Below are positions 46,539 through 56,754 of a stretch of 64,000 nucleotides of DNA, piece after piece. The translations under genes and the position numbers were made by a program. The first letter of the stretch is position 1. Each line of letters begins with the position of its first letter. The notes below the pieces were generated by a model. That model searched no databases. It was given only the letters and a program-made list of their open reading frames with translations, and was not told the origin of the DNA. The DNA is from Epithemia pelagica (taxonomy: Eukaryota; Bacillariophyta; Bacillariophyceae; Surirellales; Surirellaceae): positions 3,844,001 through 3,908,000 of the forward strand of contig OX337232.1 in assembly GCA_946965045.2 (NCBI GenBank), in the 5' to 3' direction.

Positions 46539-49500
46539 TTATTGAGTAAAAAGTTTTGTCATGGCACCTACATTGATACGTGCACCGCTGTGAATCCAAG
46601 GCAACAAATCCACATCCTGTTCTCGCAAACCACCCATATCTCCTTCACTAGCGCGCACTCGTCGCTTGAACGCGTCACGACTAGGATGTCCCAATCGTCC
46701 ATACCAGGAATAACAGAGCTTGCGACGTTCCGACTCATCGCCGCCTCCATTCACATCGTCATCGTCTTCCTCGTCCTTGCTACTAGCACTGCTCGTTTGA
46801 CTACTGCTAGTTTTGCTCTTTTGTGTGGTCGTCGATGATTGTTCCGAGTGTTGATCATGATGTTGTTGCCGTTGCAGTTCTCGGTTTCGATGCTCCGGTC
46901 TGTGGTCTACAGAAAAGTCGGCCGAGACGCTGTTTCGCCTCGTTCTTCTCGCACCACGGTCGTCATCAAGATCACCACTATCGCTGGAGGAATGCATCAG
47001 ACTTGGCTTTGGATTTCCGTTCCTGTTCTGATGACCAGAATTCTTGAACAACAAATTGTGCAACGGATCCACCTTCTTGCTGTTGGTGGACGAGGAATTC
47101 GAATTCACACTCGCAATGCTCCCTCCCGTTCCTGCAATGGAGGAACGGCGTCTTCTCCGTCGTCTCGAGGACGATCGACGACGGCGGTAGGAACCACCAG
47201 AACTGGAACCGTCATCGTCTTCACCTCGACGCCGCAAGGCTCGTCGTGCCATGCGTCGCATTTCCGAAGATTTGCTGGCCCGTCGCGCCGCTCGCATTTT
47301 GCCGTTTGGTGAAGTTGGGCTGGCCATGTTGGAACTTGTTTTGGGTGTACGTCTATGTTGGATCACATCGAGATCGTCGGATCCAGCACCATGACTTCGT
47401 GTTGAAGATATGGAGCCTTTGGAACTCGCGTCTGTTTCGTCGCCATTGGGCGACGGCTCGGTACCGTCATTGTTGCTCTTGTTTCTCCGACGGATAATGA
47501 CTCGATCATCACTGATATCATCCAAACTTCCGCTATGACCACTGCCATTCATGATGACATTGTTGGCACTCCCCACACTCCCAGGTGACGATGGATCATT
47601 ATTCTTTTTCCGCAACCGAGCCTTGAGGACAATCTTCTTGCTGCCAGTCTTGGAGGCAACCGTTGACAAGTCGTCATCTTTGCTATACTGGTAGTGCTCG
47701 GCTTTTTGTCGTGGCGAGTCCAATCCTTCAGTGGTATCCTCTTCTTGTCGTCTGGCTCGTCTCGTCGGAGACGCAGGGGCGGGCGACATGGGCACAGCGG
47801 CAGCGCTTGCACGAGAGGGTGACGCTGTCTCGCTGTCATTAGACTTTTTCTTTGGGCTGCTGTTCTTACTATCCAATTGTTTTCGTTCCTCCTTGGCGAT
47901 TCTCCAATCTGGTGTAGCCCGATGTCCTCCGTGATAGTAGTCATTGAGTGTCCATTTGAGCTGTTGCGTCGGAGCAGCATCCGGCACTGGTTGCGGGGGT
48001 TGGCGAGCTGGAAATTCGGGAAATTTGGCGGGCGGTGCTGGAATAATGGTTCGTTGGTAGTATTTACTAGGAGACCGACGGGGTATGGCTGTGAGATCTG
48101 ACGCCGTTCGTTGAGGAGTCTTGGGGGAATCTCGTTTCTTTTTCTTCTTTTTGTCAGCCTCCTCATCTTTCTTGGGGGTGGAGGGAGCAGTCTCGGTCTC
48201 ACGCTTCTCTTGATCATATTGATGTAATACATGGTCATCATTTTCCTCGTCATCTGGATCTTCATTGCTCATGATACTACCTGTCAGATTTGTAGCATTG
48301 GTATATGTCAACGTGCTTGTGGTAGTACTCGTGTCTCGAAGTATAAGCTCCTCCCCTTCTTCCTCTTCATCTTGGTCATCTTCGTCCTCGTCTTCTTGGT
48401 TGTCTTGCAGATCGGGTGGTGGAGGGCCTGGAAGGTCTTTTGGACCTTGAAGACGGTGCATCCCTTCTCGTTTGGTCGATGACGGTGATTCTTGCTGTTG
48501 GGTCAAGGGCGGCGGTGGTATTGCACTAGAGTTGGTAGTGTTGTTGTTGAGTTTGTTGTCGGTTCGTTGTTTGGGTGGTGCTGGAACGGTCAATGACCAA
48601 TACCAGGATCCTCCAGAATCGTCCGACAATTCCGATACATTGTCCGACAGATCATCGTAGCAACTCGTGTTACTACCTCCCTTGTTTTTGAATTTCGTCA
48701 GCCGAAGCGGAATGACCATTCCACAGAGAGAAACGACATTGGAGGACGATGAATCGTCCTGATAGTGCTCCACAAGAGGCTGTTGTTGTTGGTAGTCCTC
48801 GTAACCGTCGTGTTCGTCGTGCTCTTCGTCGTCGTCCTCATCATCATCAAAATCGTCTTCTTCGTCCTCATCTTCCTCGTCGTATTCACTAGGAAAGGAA
48901 TGCTTCGATGAGGAAATGGTTACCACAACACCATTTTCATTTTCGTATTGATAAAATTCTTCATCGTCTGATCGCAATATATCACGGCATTTGAGCATGG
49001 CTCCATGCAAACCCAGATCATTGCCCATAATTCCACAGAAGGCTTCCAAATGCTGTTCATAACGCTCCATTTCTTCCAATAATTGCCGATCGGCCACTTC
49101 TCGCAACAAGGCATCCGTCATGTGGTGCAAGACATCGCGACACAAACACAAACGATCGTATTCGACAAAGCCATCGCGGACCAAGACGGCCCCCATATCA
49201 AATTTGGTATAGCCAGCGGCATTTTCTTGCTCAAGCGTTCCTGGAATCAACGCCTGCGTATGTTGAATCATGCCCGTCAATTGCTTTTGCAATTCACCCA
49301 GCGATTGTCGTGATTTCACAGGCACTTTGGTGGTGGACAAGTCTCCGGCCGAAATGAGTCGTTCCAGTGCCTTGAGCAGCAAGACCAACCGATCGAGGCG
49401 TCGTGCAAAGGCGTGATACTTTTGACCAGCTTTGGTGATGCTGACTCCTTCCAAATGAGATTCAAATTGTTGCAAAAAGTGCTTTTTCCATTTGGCAAAG

Positions 49501-49592
49501 CCCCGGCGCGTTTCAATCAAATCCAACTTGCGCAGTAAATCCTTGAGCACCGGATCTTGATCCAGCGGGTTGGTCAAAATTGCGCGAACCAT
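46539..49592 (-). CDS. unknown low-complexity protein, paralogue of 50710-52155
   Basis: A single exon of 1017 residues from MVRAILTNPLDQDP. The N-terminal ~300 residues are a helical domain shared with the neighbour: RRGFAKWKKHFLQQFE, YHAFARRLDR, AGYTKFDMGAVLVRDGF and a DLGLHGAMLKCRDI end. A long acidic, Ser/Arg-rich disordered region follows, with a YYHGGHRATPDWRIAKEE motif (also in the neighbour) and Lys/Arg-rich stretches (RRRRSSSRRRRRRRSS) that could bind nucleic acid or serve as nuclear signals. No known family recognised. The frame is open from 49787; 49592 is chosen because the paralogues align from there. Confidence 0.65.
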   Translation of the reverse strand: MVRAILTNPLDQDPVLKDLLRKLDLIETRRGFAKWKKHFLQQFESHLEGVSITKAGQKYHAFARRLDRLVLLLKALERLISAGDLSTTKVPVKSRQSLGELQKQLTGMIQHTQALIPGTLEQENAAGYTKFDMGAVLVRDGFVEYDRLCLCRDVLHHMTDALLREVADRQLLEEMERYEQHLEAFCGIMGNDLGLHGAMLKCRDILRSDDEEFYQYENENGVVVTISSSKHSFPSEYDEEDEDEEDDFDDDEDDDEEHDEHDGYEDYQQQQPLVEHYQDDSSSSNVVSLCGMVIPLRLTKFKNKGGSNTSCYDDLSDNVSELSDDSGGSWYWSLTVPAPPKQRTDNKLNNNTTNSSAIPPPPLTQQQESPSSTKREGMHRLQGPKDLPGPPPPDLQDNQEDEDEDDQDEEEEGEELILRDTSTTTSTLTYTNATNLTGSIMSNEDPDDEENDDHVLHQYDQEKRETETAPSTPKKDEEADKKKKKKRDSPKTPQRTASDLTAIPRRSPSKYYQRTIIPAPPAKFPEFPARQPPQPVPDAAPTQQLKWTLNDYYHGGHRATPDWRIAKEERKQLDSKNSSPKKKSNDSETASPSRASAAAVPMSPAPASPTRRARRQEEDTTEGLDSPRQKAEHYQYSKDDDLSTVASKTGSKKIVLKARLRKKNNDPSSPGSVGSANNVIMNGSGHSGSLDDISDDRVIIRRRNKSNNDGTEPSPNGDETDASSKGSISSTRSHGAGSDDLDVIQHRRTPKTSSNMASPTSPNGKMRAARRASKSSEMRRMARRALRRRGEDDDGSSSGGSYRRRRSSSRRRRRRRSSIAGTGGSIASVNSNSSSTNSKKVDPLHNLLFKNSGHQNRNGNPKPSLMHSSSDSGDLDDDRGARRTRRNSVSADFSVDHRPEHRNRELQRQQHHDQHSEQSSTTTQKSKTSSSQTSSASSKDEEDDDDVNGGGDESERRKLCYSWYGRLGHPSRDAFKRRVRASEGDMGGLREQDVDLLPWIHSGARINVGAMTKLFTQ

Positions 49593-50709
49593 GGTGTGCG
49601 TGTCCTGTTTCTCTCTTTTCCGAACAACTCCAACGAAGTCTAGAGACAGCGGTGCAGATTCGGTGGTATTCCTTGCGGTTTTTGAAAGGTCCAAACTACA
49701 ACCAACGGAACGCTGACCGCCAACAGCTCCTCCAAGATCGAAATTGGATGGAAAATACTCCACTGGAGAGCTGTCAATAGAAAACAAAGAAGCAATATCC
49801 TTGGCCGTTTCCGCTTTCGACTCTCATCTCTCGGGTGGCACGAAACCACACCGTGTTTTACTCTGCGGCGGGGGTCTGTCACGCCCCAAAACACACTCTC
49901 GCTCTATAAAAGCTGAAGCAAGCATGCAAGCTTGGGCGTTGCGCATCCCCCCATTCTTTCTGAATGGATTGGGGAAAGTCAGATGTCTCGGTCCTAGCTG
50001 TCTCGTCCCATTCAAATGTCTTTTTCCTCGGTTTCCGGGTTTCCAATATACACTTTGATTCTATACGGACGGTCCATCTGGAACAGTCGGTCGCGGAAAT
50101 GCAAGCCGTTCTGATCCCAACCATTCTGCAACTCGTCGATCCGCAAGGGAAGGGTCACGAGAGGTGTCGTTGGCCTGTCCACAAACGGCAATTGCATCGG
50201 TCTCGACTTTTATGCCCATGGGACCCTCAATCTTGACCGTCCCGAAATATTCGAAGATACCAAACAATGCGTCCTCCTTTTTCTAGAGGAGCATAGTTTT
50301 CCATTCCTTACCACATCTAGCACTCTATCAAACAACAAACAACCAAGCTCCTGTTTCGTTGACCGCAAGGACTGAAACCCAGTACAATCATGGCTTGTCG
50401 AAACAAGCCTAAGCAACTATACATAGCGGTTGCGATTCTGTTTTTCCGCTTTCTAGTAGGAGTGCATCAACAGAATACTTCTGACCACTCTAGCTCTAAG
50501 CTTCGTTTCATCTCCAAACGGGCGATGCTATGGGTGAATGAGCCATGTATGAACAAACACTATAGTACCTTCTGGTTTATGGTACAGCAACTAAATCGAG
50601 ATTCCGTCATGAGAAAAAGAGAGCATTTACACTGACACGAAATGCCCATGACAATAGTCTGGAACAGCAATCACCGACTGTCGCAATGGTCAATGTCCAA
50701 CGTCAATTA
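49593..50709. other. spacer between tandem paralogues
   Basis: No secure gene. An 81-codon frame (50390-50635, +) with a hydrophobic N-terminus (YIAVAILFFRFLVGV) is the only candidate and is unsupported. Confidence 0.4.
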
Positions 50710-52155
50710 TTAGTCTTCATCGGACGATGACGAAGCCACACTCTCTTGGTCCTCTTCCTCTTGGTCATAGCTGGTTGTACTGTCGTCACTATCATTCTCT
50801 TCTTCTTGTTGTTGTTGCCTCATGGACGATTGTGCCTTGCTTTTGTGGAAGGCAGTGTTGGACGAGGGGGGTAACTTGCCATTCTTGACCCGCCACGAGT
50901 CTGTATTCTTGCCACCGTGATAGTCAAACTTGAAATTCATTTTCGGAACCGGTCGATAGGCGGCTTCTTCCCGTTCCTTTTTCGTCTTGAGATCCGCTTC
51001 AAAACTCTCCTTGGCAGCAGTATTTTGAGTGCCATTGTTCCATTCCTGATCAAACCCTTCTTCTCCCTCTGCTCCATCGCTGTCCGAGTCATTCGCACCT
51101 TTGCGACGAGTTGGACTATTCATGGCTTCCAATGTACCACGTGGATGAATACCCTTGATGACCTCGTCTTCGGTTTTGGCACCCGTTTCGACGTACCGGA
51201 TAAATGGCCCCGATGGTGGCTTCAAGGCAGGAAACGAGAGAGTGTACGTAAAGGGTTTGCTAGGAGGCTCTTCCTTTTTCTTTTTCTTCTTTTTCTCCTT
51301 CTTGGGTGGAGGAGGGGGAGGAGTCTCGGGTCGTTCCTCTTCTTCCTCTTCCTCCACAAGTTCGACAATTTCTTCCTCTTCTTCTTCGGGAAGTTGATTG
51401 ATTTCATGACACTTGAGCATGGCCTGATACAATCCTAGATCCGCCATGATATCACAGAAAATGGCCAACTTGGTCTGATACTCCTGTATGGATTCCAAAA
51501 CTTGTCGATCGGCAATGTGAGGTAGACAAGTGGTGTTTTGCACGTGTTCGCAAGCTTCTTCGCAGGAAGCCAATTGGTTGTATTCGGCAAAGCCATTACG
51601 GACCAAAAGGGCTCCGAGCTGGAACTTTGTGTATCCGTATTGCTTTTCCAATTCCAGTGTCGCTGGCGTCAAAGTCGTCAAGGCCGTGCTGGTTTGCTGC
51701 AATTGCTTGTTCCATTCCACCAGCCGACGACGTGTGCTGACTTTGACATTGTACTCGGGTTCGCCGGCCGAATTGATCTCTTCGGTACTGGTCGTGACTT
51801 GTAGATCTTGTTGCACCGTCTCGGTAAAGGTGGACAACTTTTTGGACACGTTGCAAAAGGCATGGTAGGCCGGCTCGGCTTGTCCGGTACCCGACTGGGC
51901 CAAAAAGAACTCGTACCGTGTCAAAAAGGAGTTGCGCCATCGCGTAAAGTCACTTCGAGTACAAATGTCGGGCAATTCGGCCAACCGTTGTTTCAATTCG
52001 GGATCTGTCTTTAACGGGTTGGCACCAATAACATGTGGTTCGTCGCCGTATTCGGAGGAAATCAAGAGAGGATGCGACACGAGCGGACTCACGGGAGGAG
52101 ACGACAACCGGCCCACACCTCCTTTGGACGCTTGCTGCGGAGATAGCGTATTCAT
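50710..52155 (-). CDS. unknown protein, tandem paralogue of 46539-49592
   Basis: A single exon of 481 residues from MNTLSPQQ. The N-terminal domain (NPLKTDPELKQRL, FTRWRNSFLTRYE, YHAFCN, YGYTKFQLGALLVRNGF, IADRQVLESIQEY, DLGLYQAMLKCHEI) matches the neighbour's. A Glu-rich/Lys-rich stretch and a FDYHGGKNTDSWRVKNG motif follow, then an acidic Ser-rich tail. It is about half the neighbour's length because the disordered middle is shorter. Same orientation and ~1.1 kb spacing point to tandem duplication. Function unknown. Confidence 0.65.
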   Translation of the reverse strand: MNTLSPQQASKGGVGRLSSPPVSPLVSHPLLISSEYGDEPHVIGANPLKTDPELKQRLAELPDICTRSDFTRWRNSFLTRYEFFLAQSGTGQAEPAYHAFCNVSKKLSTFTETVQQDLQVTTSTEEINSAGEPEYNVKVSTRRRLVEWNKQLQQTSTALTTLTPATLELEKQYGYTKFQLGALLVRNGFAEYNQLASCEEACEHVQNTTCLPHIADRQVLESIQEYQTKLAIFCDIMADLGLYQAMLKCHEINQLPEEEEEEIVELVEEEEEEERPETPPPPPPKKEKKKKKKKEEPPSKPFTYTLSFPALKPPSGPFIRYVETGAKTEDEVIKGIHPRGTLEAMNSPTRRKGANDSDSDGAEGEEGFDQEWNNGTQNTAAKESFEADLKTKKEREEAAYRPVPKMNFKFDYHGGKNTDSWRVKNGKLPPSSNTAFHKSKAQSSMRQQQQEEENDSDDSTTSYDQEEEDQESVASSSSDED

Positions 52156-52479
52156 ACGGACAGACTTGTGTGTGTGTGTCGCGATATGATTGTCTCTCTC
52201 GACAACAAAGTGAATCAATGATGAACAAAGGACCACTCGCTTGGAATGAATTGTGTCAATCAAGTTTCGAGTGAGATGGGTGACTTGTCGAAAACGTCAA
52301 CACTGGGTTGGGACACCCATGAAGGTTTTGTGTACAGTGGGCTGGCCAATTGTTTTGTAGATATGACCCAAAAGACCAAAGGGAAAAGTCATTGAAGAGA
52401 CCCAACAAACATTCTGATGGGAAGTGTGATTCGTGTAAAAATGAACACAAAACCTGACGGTCAGACGGTCCGACCGATC

Positions 52480-53651
52480 ACAACAGCTCATATCGGTCGA
52501 ATCACCATGGACCACAAACTACGGCCTCCAAGAACCAAGAAGGGTCCGTCAATGTCGACGAACGCGGTAATTTCAGTATTCAAGTACTCGAGACGTGTCT
52601 CAATCGATACTTTGCCCTACAACAACAACAACAACAGCATCACGACCAACTGAGTCACGACGAAGGAGATTGGTTGCCTCATTGAACCGATTCTGTATTG
52701 AAAGACCGTTTGGGTCTGCAAGACACTACTCAAGTGACGGCCTTTTTGTTGCACAAATCCGATCATTGAATGGCCATTCGGCAAGTGGCTGGACGCTTTT
52801 TTAATTTCAACTCAACCACCTTGGAAAGACCGGTGCCCATTTCGCATTTTGAATTGGGGACGCAATTGTCGCAAGCCCCACAACCTGGAGCGACGGGTGG
52901 ATATACCGTGTTTTGCGTGGCCGCCCCCTCGCAGTGATTGCCTCCGCCACACATTGGAGACTATCCTCCTCCCACACCGTCGTCGTCTTCTTCTATAATA
53001 GGAGGAGGTACGTGGCACAACATGGCAGATTTGCTCATCCACAGTTCCACAACAATGCGCTACAGGCCTTTTCGTCGCAACAGCAACTCGTACAATCCTT
53101 CAGCAATCCGAATACTGCTACGACACCTAACAAACCTCGAGTCGATCCTTGGACCACAGTCACGGGCGCAGGGCGTCGTCTCGATGGCAAGTCCACAGTG
53201 CCGTCGTCCTCCTCCATGAAATATGGCCATTGAAGGATTGACCGAAGAAGAGCAACTGCAATTAGCAATGCAATTGTCTTCGCAACCACCAGAACCGGTC
53301 CAAACGAGTAGCAGCCAAACTAAACTTGCCAATCTGACAGTTCCGGAGGAACCACTGATTGGAGCTCCAGACACTTGTCGAATTCAGTTCCGCTTCATGG
53401 GCCAGACCAGCAGCAAAAAGTCACCGGTTCTGGTCCGTCGTTTTCCCAACCGTGCACTTGTCCAAGTCTTGTATCTGCTCTGTGGTCAGCACTATCTGGA
53501 TGGCCGCAACGATAGTATGGACGTGGAATTGCGAGCGGCAGCCTCCTTTCCACCTCGAAATTTGGATTCCTTGCGGAACCAAACCTTGCAAGAAGCAAGT
53601 TTGATCCAAGGTGAAACGATTCAGGTACGTATCATCTCAAAAGGATCCTAG
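52480..53651 (+). pseudogene. UIM-UBX domain protein gene, interrupted by three in-frame TGA and frame changes
   Basis: The clean C-terminal part (53223-53651, 142 codons) has a ubiquitin-interacting motif (EEEQLQLAMQLS) and a UBX domain (CRIQFRFMGQ, ELRAAASFPPRNLDSL, NQTLQEASLIQGETIQVR). UBX proteins are adaptors of the Cdc48/p97 segregase. Upstream, one frame (positions divisible by three, about 52500-53000) reads as protein: VDERGNFSIQVLETCLNRYFAL, DWLPH, TDSVLKDRLGLQD, FELGTQLSQAPQPGATGGY. It is broken only by TGA at 52683, 52767 and 52935. A second frame (about 53020-53210) carries a Gln/Asn-rich link with DPWTTVTGAGRRLDG. No introns explain the switches. The C-terminal ORF alone may be expressed. 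Confidence 0.5.
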
Positions 53652-53878
53652 TTAGTAGAGATGATCAAGGGACAGATGAGATGCGGCATCCATCCGCTCG
53701 GGTGAGGAAACAGGGCCGGATGGATCCGTGATGATACCCCACGTGTTGCAGTCGTATTACATGGGAGGCAAAGAGCAAAGAGGTTCTTGTGCCTCCTTCG
53801 ACGGATGAATTTAGAGTCCTACGGCTGCTATGCAGGGAACAAAGCAATCGTGCAACGCATTTCTTTTTTTCCTTACTC

Positions 53879-55723
53879 TTACTGAATCTTATTTTCACTA
53901 GCGAGACTTTCCACATCATCGTTAAATTCATCTATTGGAATCTCGTCGTCGTCGTCGTCTTTGGTACGTTCCACCGCAGCCTTGGATGTCCCGTTTCCTC
54001 CCGTTTTACCCCGGAAGGAACGGCAGAAGAAGAGGAGGAGCAAGAGAGCGACAACCGGAACGAGAACGGCTACGACAACAATCCCGGGAGAATCCGGACC
54101 GGACGATGACTCATTCTCCGTACCGGCCACGGGAGCGTCACTTTCCAAGACGGGGGGAACATTGTCATTTTCTTGGTCCGCACTGAACTTGAGACCCGTA
54201 ATGGGATCCACATCGGAGTCCATATTCATCCAGTCGTGATCCCCCGCTTGAGTAATGGTGAGAACGTACAGGTCATTGTGCGTGGCCGCGTCGAGTTGAT
54301 CCCAGGCATTGGCAGTCAAAAAGACATCCCCATTGCTCGTTGGTGCAGTACCGACAGGAGGCCGCAATTCCATATTGACCAATTGATCGTGTCGCTGCGA
54401 ATCAATTTGTCGAATGAATTGCGTGGCTCCACTCCCCGTATCTAGTTTGAGAACCAGAATGTCCCGGGTGGGTGTCGTCGTGTAGGCACTGTTTCCGTTG
54501 CGCGCTGCCAGCAGTGGTTGGCGGGTGGCCGTCAATGGCCCTTGAATGGTCCCACCCACCAGGACTGCGTCCTCGTGGACGACGCAATGGGTCAATTCCA
54601 GCACGCCACCACCGCCGCCCACTCGAAATTGCCGTTTCCAGGCCGGATCTCGACCGTGCGTATCGATTTTGAGGACAAACCCGCTAAAGCCTCCGCTCTC
54701 CGTATTGGTAGGATCCAGCTCAAACTGTCCGGTCGTGGTACCCACGACGTAGGCCTTGTCACCCTGCAGGCAGACCCCCAGGACGACATCGTCCTTGTTT
54801 CGTTGCGATCGAATAATTGTGCCAATGTTGTTGTGCGTTTCACTGTCATAGTCGGTCAAATCGACCGTCCCTTGTTGGGCATTGACCCAGGTCATGTACC
54901 CGTTCCAGACGAGGCCATTGGACAAGGCACCGGCGCCGACCGTCATTCCGTTGCCCGTGGTAGAACCGAAAACGACCAATTCCCGGCCCTGGTTTGAGGG
55001 GACCAAGCCCATGCCCGTGACCAAACTCTTGCCACCGGTCGTATCCAGGACGAGTTGCCACTCAGTGGTCTTGGTCTGGCGATTGAACTTGAGAATCATG
55101 GGGGAATAGGTCTGGGCCTGCGGGCCGGTCAAGCCCGTGTAACGAGGATGAGAAAAGTGGGCCAGATACTCCTTGGTGGACTGCAGGAGGTTGCTCGGGT
55201 TGAGATTGTTGTGAAAGCCGTGGGTGGGATGGAGGGCCACATACACAAACTCTTGATTGTCCGGATCCGGTACGAGCAAGGCCGGAAAGTATCCCTGCGG
55301 CAAGGTCAGCAGGGGAGGCTGGACCAGAGTCATGTCGTAATTGTCGTAATTCATTTCGTACAGATATCCCTGTTCCTGGTCCGCCTCCATGGTGGTCAAG
55401 ACACCGTGCGCATGTCCCGAGTTGCCGCCGCTCGGGGCAGCGTCCAGGACCATGTCCAGACACAACGAGGACGGCATAAAGACTTGTCGATGCATCCCCA
55501 CGCCACGGTCCACCGACAGGTAACAGGATGGGGTTGTGGCTTTGGTATCGGCCCCCAACGAAAAGAGGCGAATTCCAGTCGGATCCAGGGCACTCCCGTA
55601 GACCACAATGGTGCCCAATTCCGAACCGGTTTCAAAGGCTTGTACCACCACCATCGACCGGGGGCCCCAAAGGAGGACGAGGACAGAACAGAGACTCCAG
55701 ATCACGGCCGCTGTCATTGTCAT
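53879..55723 (-). CDS. type I membrane protein with beta-propeller-like ectodomain
   Basis: A single exon of 614 residues from MTMTAAVIW. The first ~25 residues (VIWSLCSVLVLLWG) are a signal peptide. The ectodomain contains repeated strands such as GTIVVYGSA, GRELVVFGSTTG, KAYVVGTTTGQF, DAVLVGGTIQGP and GDVFLTANAWD, typical of SBBP/quinoprotein-like propellers. One membrane helix follows (GIVVVAVLVPVVALLLLLFFC) and then a short acidic cytosolic tail. The function is unknown; such surface proteins are common in diatoms. The open frame extends to 55831, but the signal peptide fixes the start at 55723. Confidence 0.7.
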   Translation of the reverse strand: MTMTAAVIWSLCSVLVLLWGPRSMVVVQAFETGSELGTIVVYGSALDPTGIRLFSLGADTKATTPSCYLSVDRGVGMHRQVFMPSSLCLDMVLDAAPSGGNSGHAHGVLTTMEADQEQGYLYEMNYDNYDMTLVQPPLLTLPQGYFPALLVPDPDNQEFVYVALHPTHGFHNNLNPSNLLQSTKEYLAHFSHPRYTGLTGPQAQTYSPMILKFNRQTKTTEWQLVLDTTGGKSLVTGMGLVPSNQGRELVVFGSTTGNGMTVGAGALSNGLVWNGYMTWVNAQQGTVDLTDYDSETHNNIGTIIRSQRNKDDVVLGVCLQGDKAYVVGTTTGQFELDPTNTESGGFSGFVLKIDTHGRDPAWKRQFRVGGGGGVLELTHCVVHEDAVLVGGTIQGPLTATRQPLLAARNGNSAYTTTPTRDILVLKLDTGSGATQFIRQIDSQRHDQLVNMELRPPVGTAPTSNGDVFLTANAWDQLDAATHNDLYVLTITQAGDHDWMNMDSDVDPITGLKFSADQENDNVPPVLESDAPVAGTENESSSGPDSPGIVVVAVLVPVVALLLLLFFCRSFRGKTGGNGTSKAAVERTKDDDDDEIPIDEFNDDVESLASENKIQ

Positions 55724-55767
55724 GGTCCTACGGTACGTTGTTGCGAATGCCGAAATCGTAGGAGAGA

Positions 55768-56130
55768 CAGGGGCCTCAGAAATACATGGCAGATACATGA
55801 TTGGGTTAGAAATTTCACAAGACATAGACAAGACAGCAAAATACTTAACGAAAAATCAGACCAGACATGTCTTCTCTTACCTGTAGACATCGCGCGCCAC
55901 GCGCAAAAAGCCACGGAATCCTGCCGACTTCCCCACGAAAAAGATGAAAACGACGAGGAGTTCCGCTCCAACACGATTCCATGCCAATGAGACCGGTCGC
56001 GGTTACCGTGGCCCAGGACATGGACAATGGTGTCCATGTTTCTGGAAGGACAATGGACAGAGAGACGATGACTGGCAAGGAGGATGACTCTCCACCACCT
56101 CCAGCACCAAGGGTGGTGCTGCACAACCCT
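55768..56130 (+). mobile_element. 5' end of transposon copy A (leader and codons 1 to about 92), detached from its body
   Basis: Colinear with 59984-60345, the 5' leader and N-terminal coding part of transposase copy B: ATGATTGGGTTAGAAA, CATCGCGCGCCACGCGCAAA and ATGGACAATGGTGT blocks. It would encode the same N-terminus (MSSLTCRHRAPRAKSHGILP) but has a TGA where copy B has CCG. Homology stops where copy A's body (inverted, ending near 59980) begins. Confidence 0.7.
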
Positions 56131-56754
56131 GTTAGGAAAATATAGGGGGATCTGGCAGAAGAAGAGGGGAAAAAAGAAGGAGAAAAAAAGAAGAAGAAAA
56201 GGAAAAAAGAAAAAGAAGGAAGAAATTATGGTAAGATTCCCTTCGTCGAGAACGTGCGATTGCCGCTATCAGAATGTGATCTAATTGGCTGCTGTCTTTG
56301 TCACTGTTTCTGCCCCTGTGTGCAATGTGTGGTGAGTGCGTGGTGGACCACGAAGCAGGAAGGAGGGGATTTGGCAGATCCCCACTACCACAGTACGTAT
56401 GAGTCCACGGTAAGTGCCTGAAGCGACTGTCTTTTGCTTAAGGTAAACAGTGTCATACTCACATATGCCCGATTGCTTCTCCAGCGAAGATATTAGCATT
56501 CACCACAAAAGAGTGCGTAGAAGTCTCGTACCACTGGTACAAGGTAAGCCTAGCTACGGCAGGATTTCGGAAGTGGTTGCTCATTTTCCTCTAGCTCATT
56601 ATTTCTTGGACGATGGTTTTCTCACTGCTGTTGTTGTTCGTATCGTTAATTCTTATTTTGCTATTTCTTGCGTGTACAGCACCATGGTACGTTGTCCCAG
56701 CCAGGTGCACTGATATTCCATTGATCGAATTGGTTGTTCTAACATTTTTCTTTT
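56130..56754 (-). other. 3' region of transposon copy A (inverted), with 69-nt purine tract
   Basis: 56281-56740 matches, in inverted orientation, the region downstream of copy B (63530-64000). The shared blocks are GATTTGGCAG, ACGGTAAGTGC, CTCACATATGCC and GATGGTTTTCTCAC. A pure purine tract occupies 56157-56225. No intact gene is present, but see the possible convergent exon. Confidence 0.55.

Noticed and set aside
49900-49912. TATAAAAG as a TATA box
   Set aside because: On the strand opposite to both neighbouring genes and with no gene downstream.
55055-55990. 311-codon plus-strand frame
   Set aside because: Lies antisense to the signal-peptide membrane protein, which has clear protein features; treated as a shadow.
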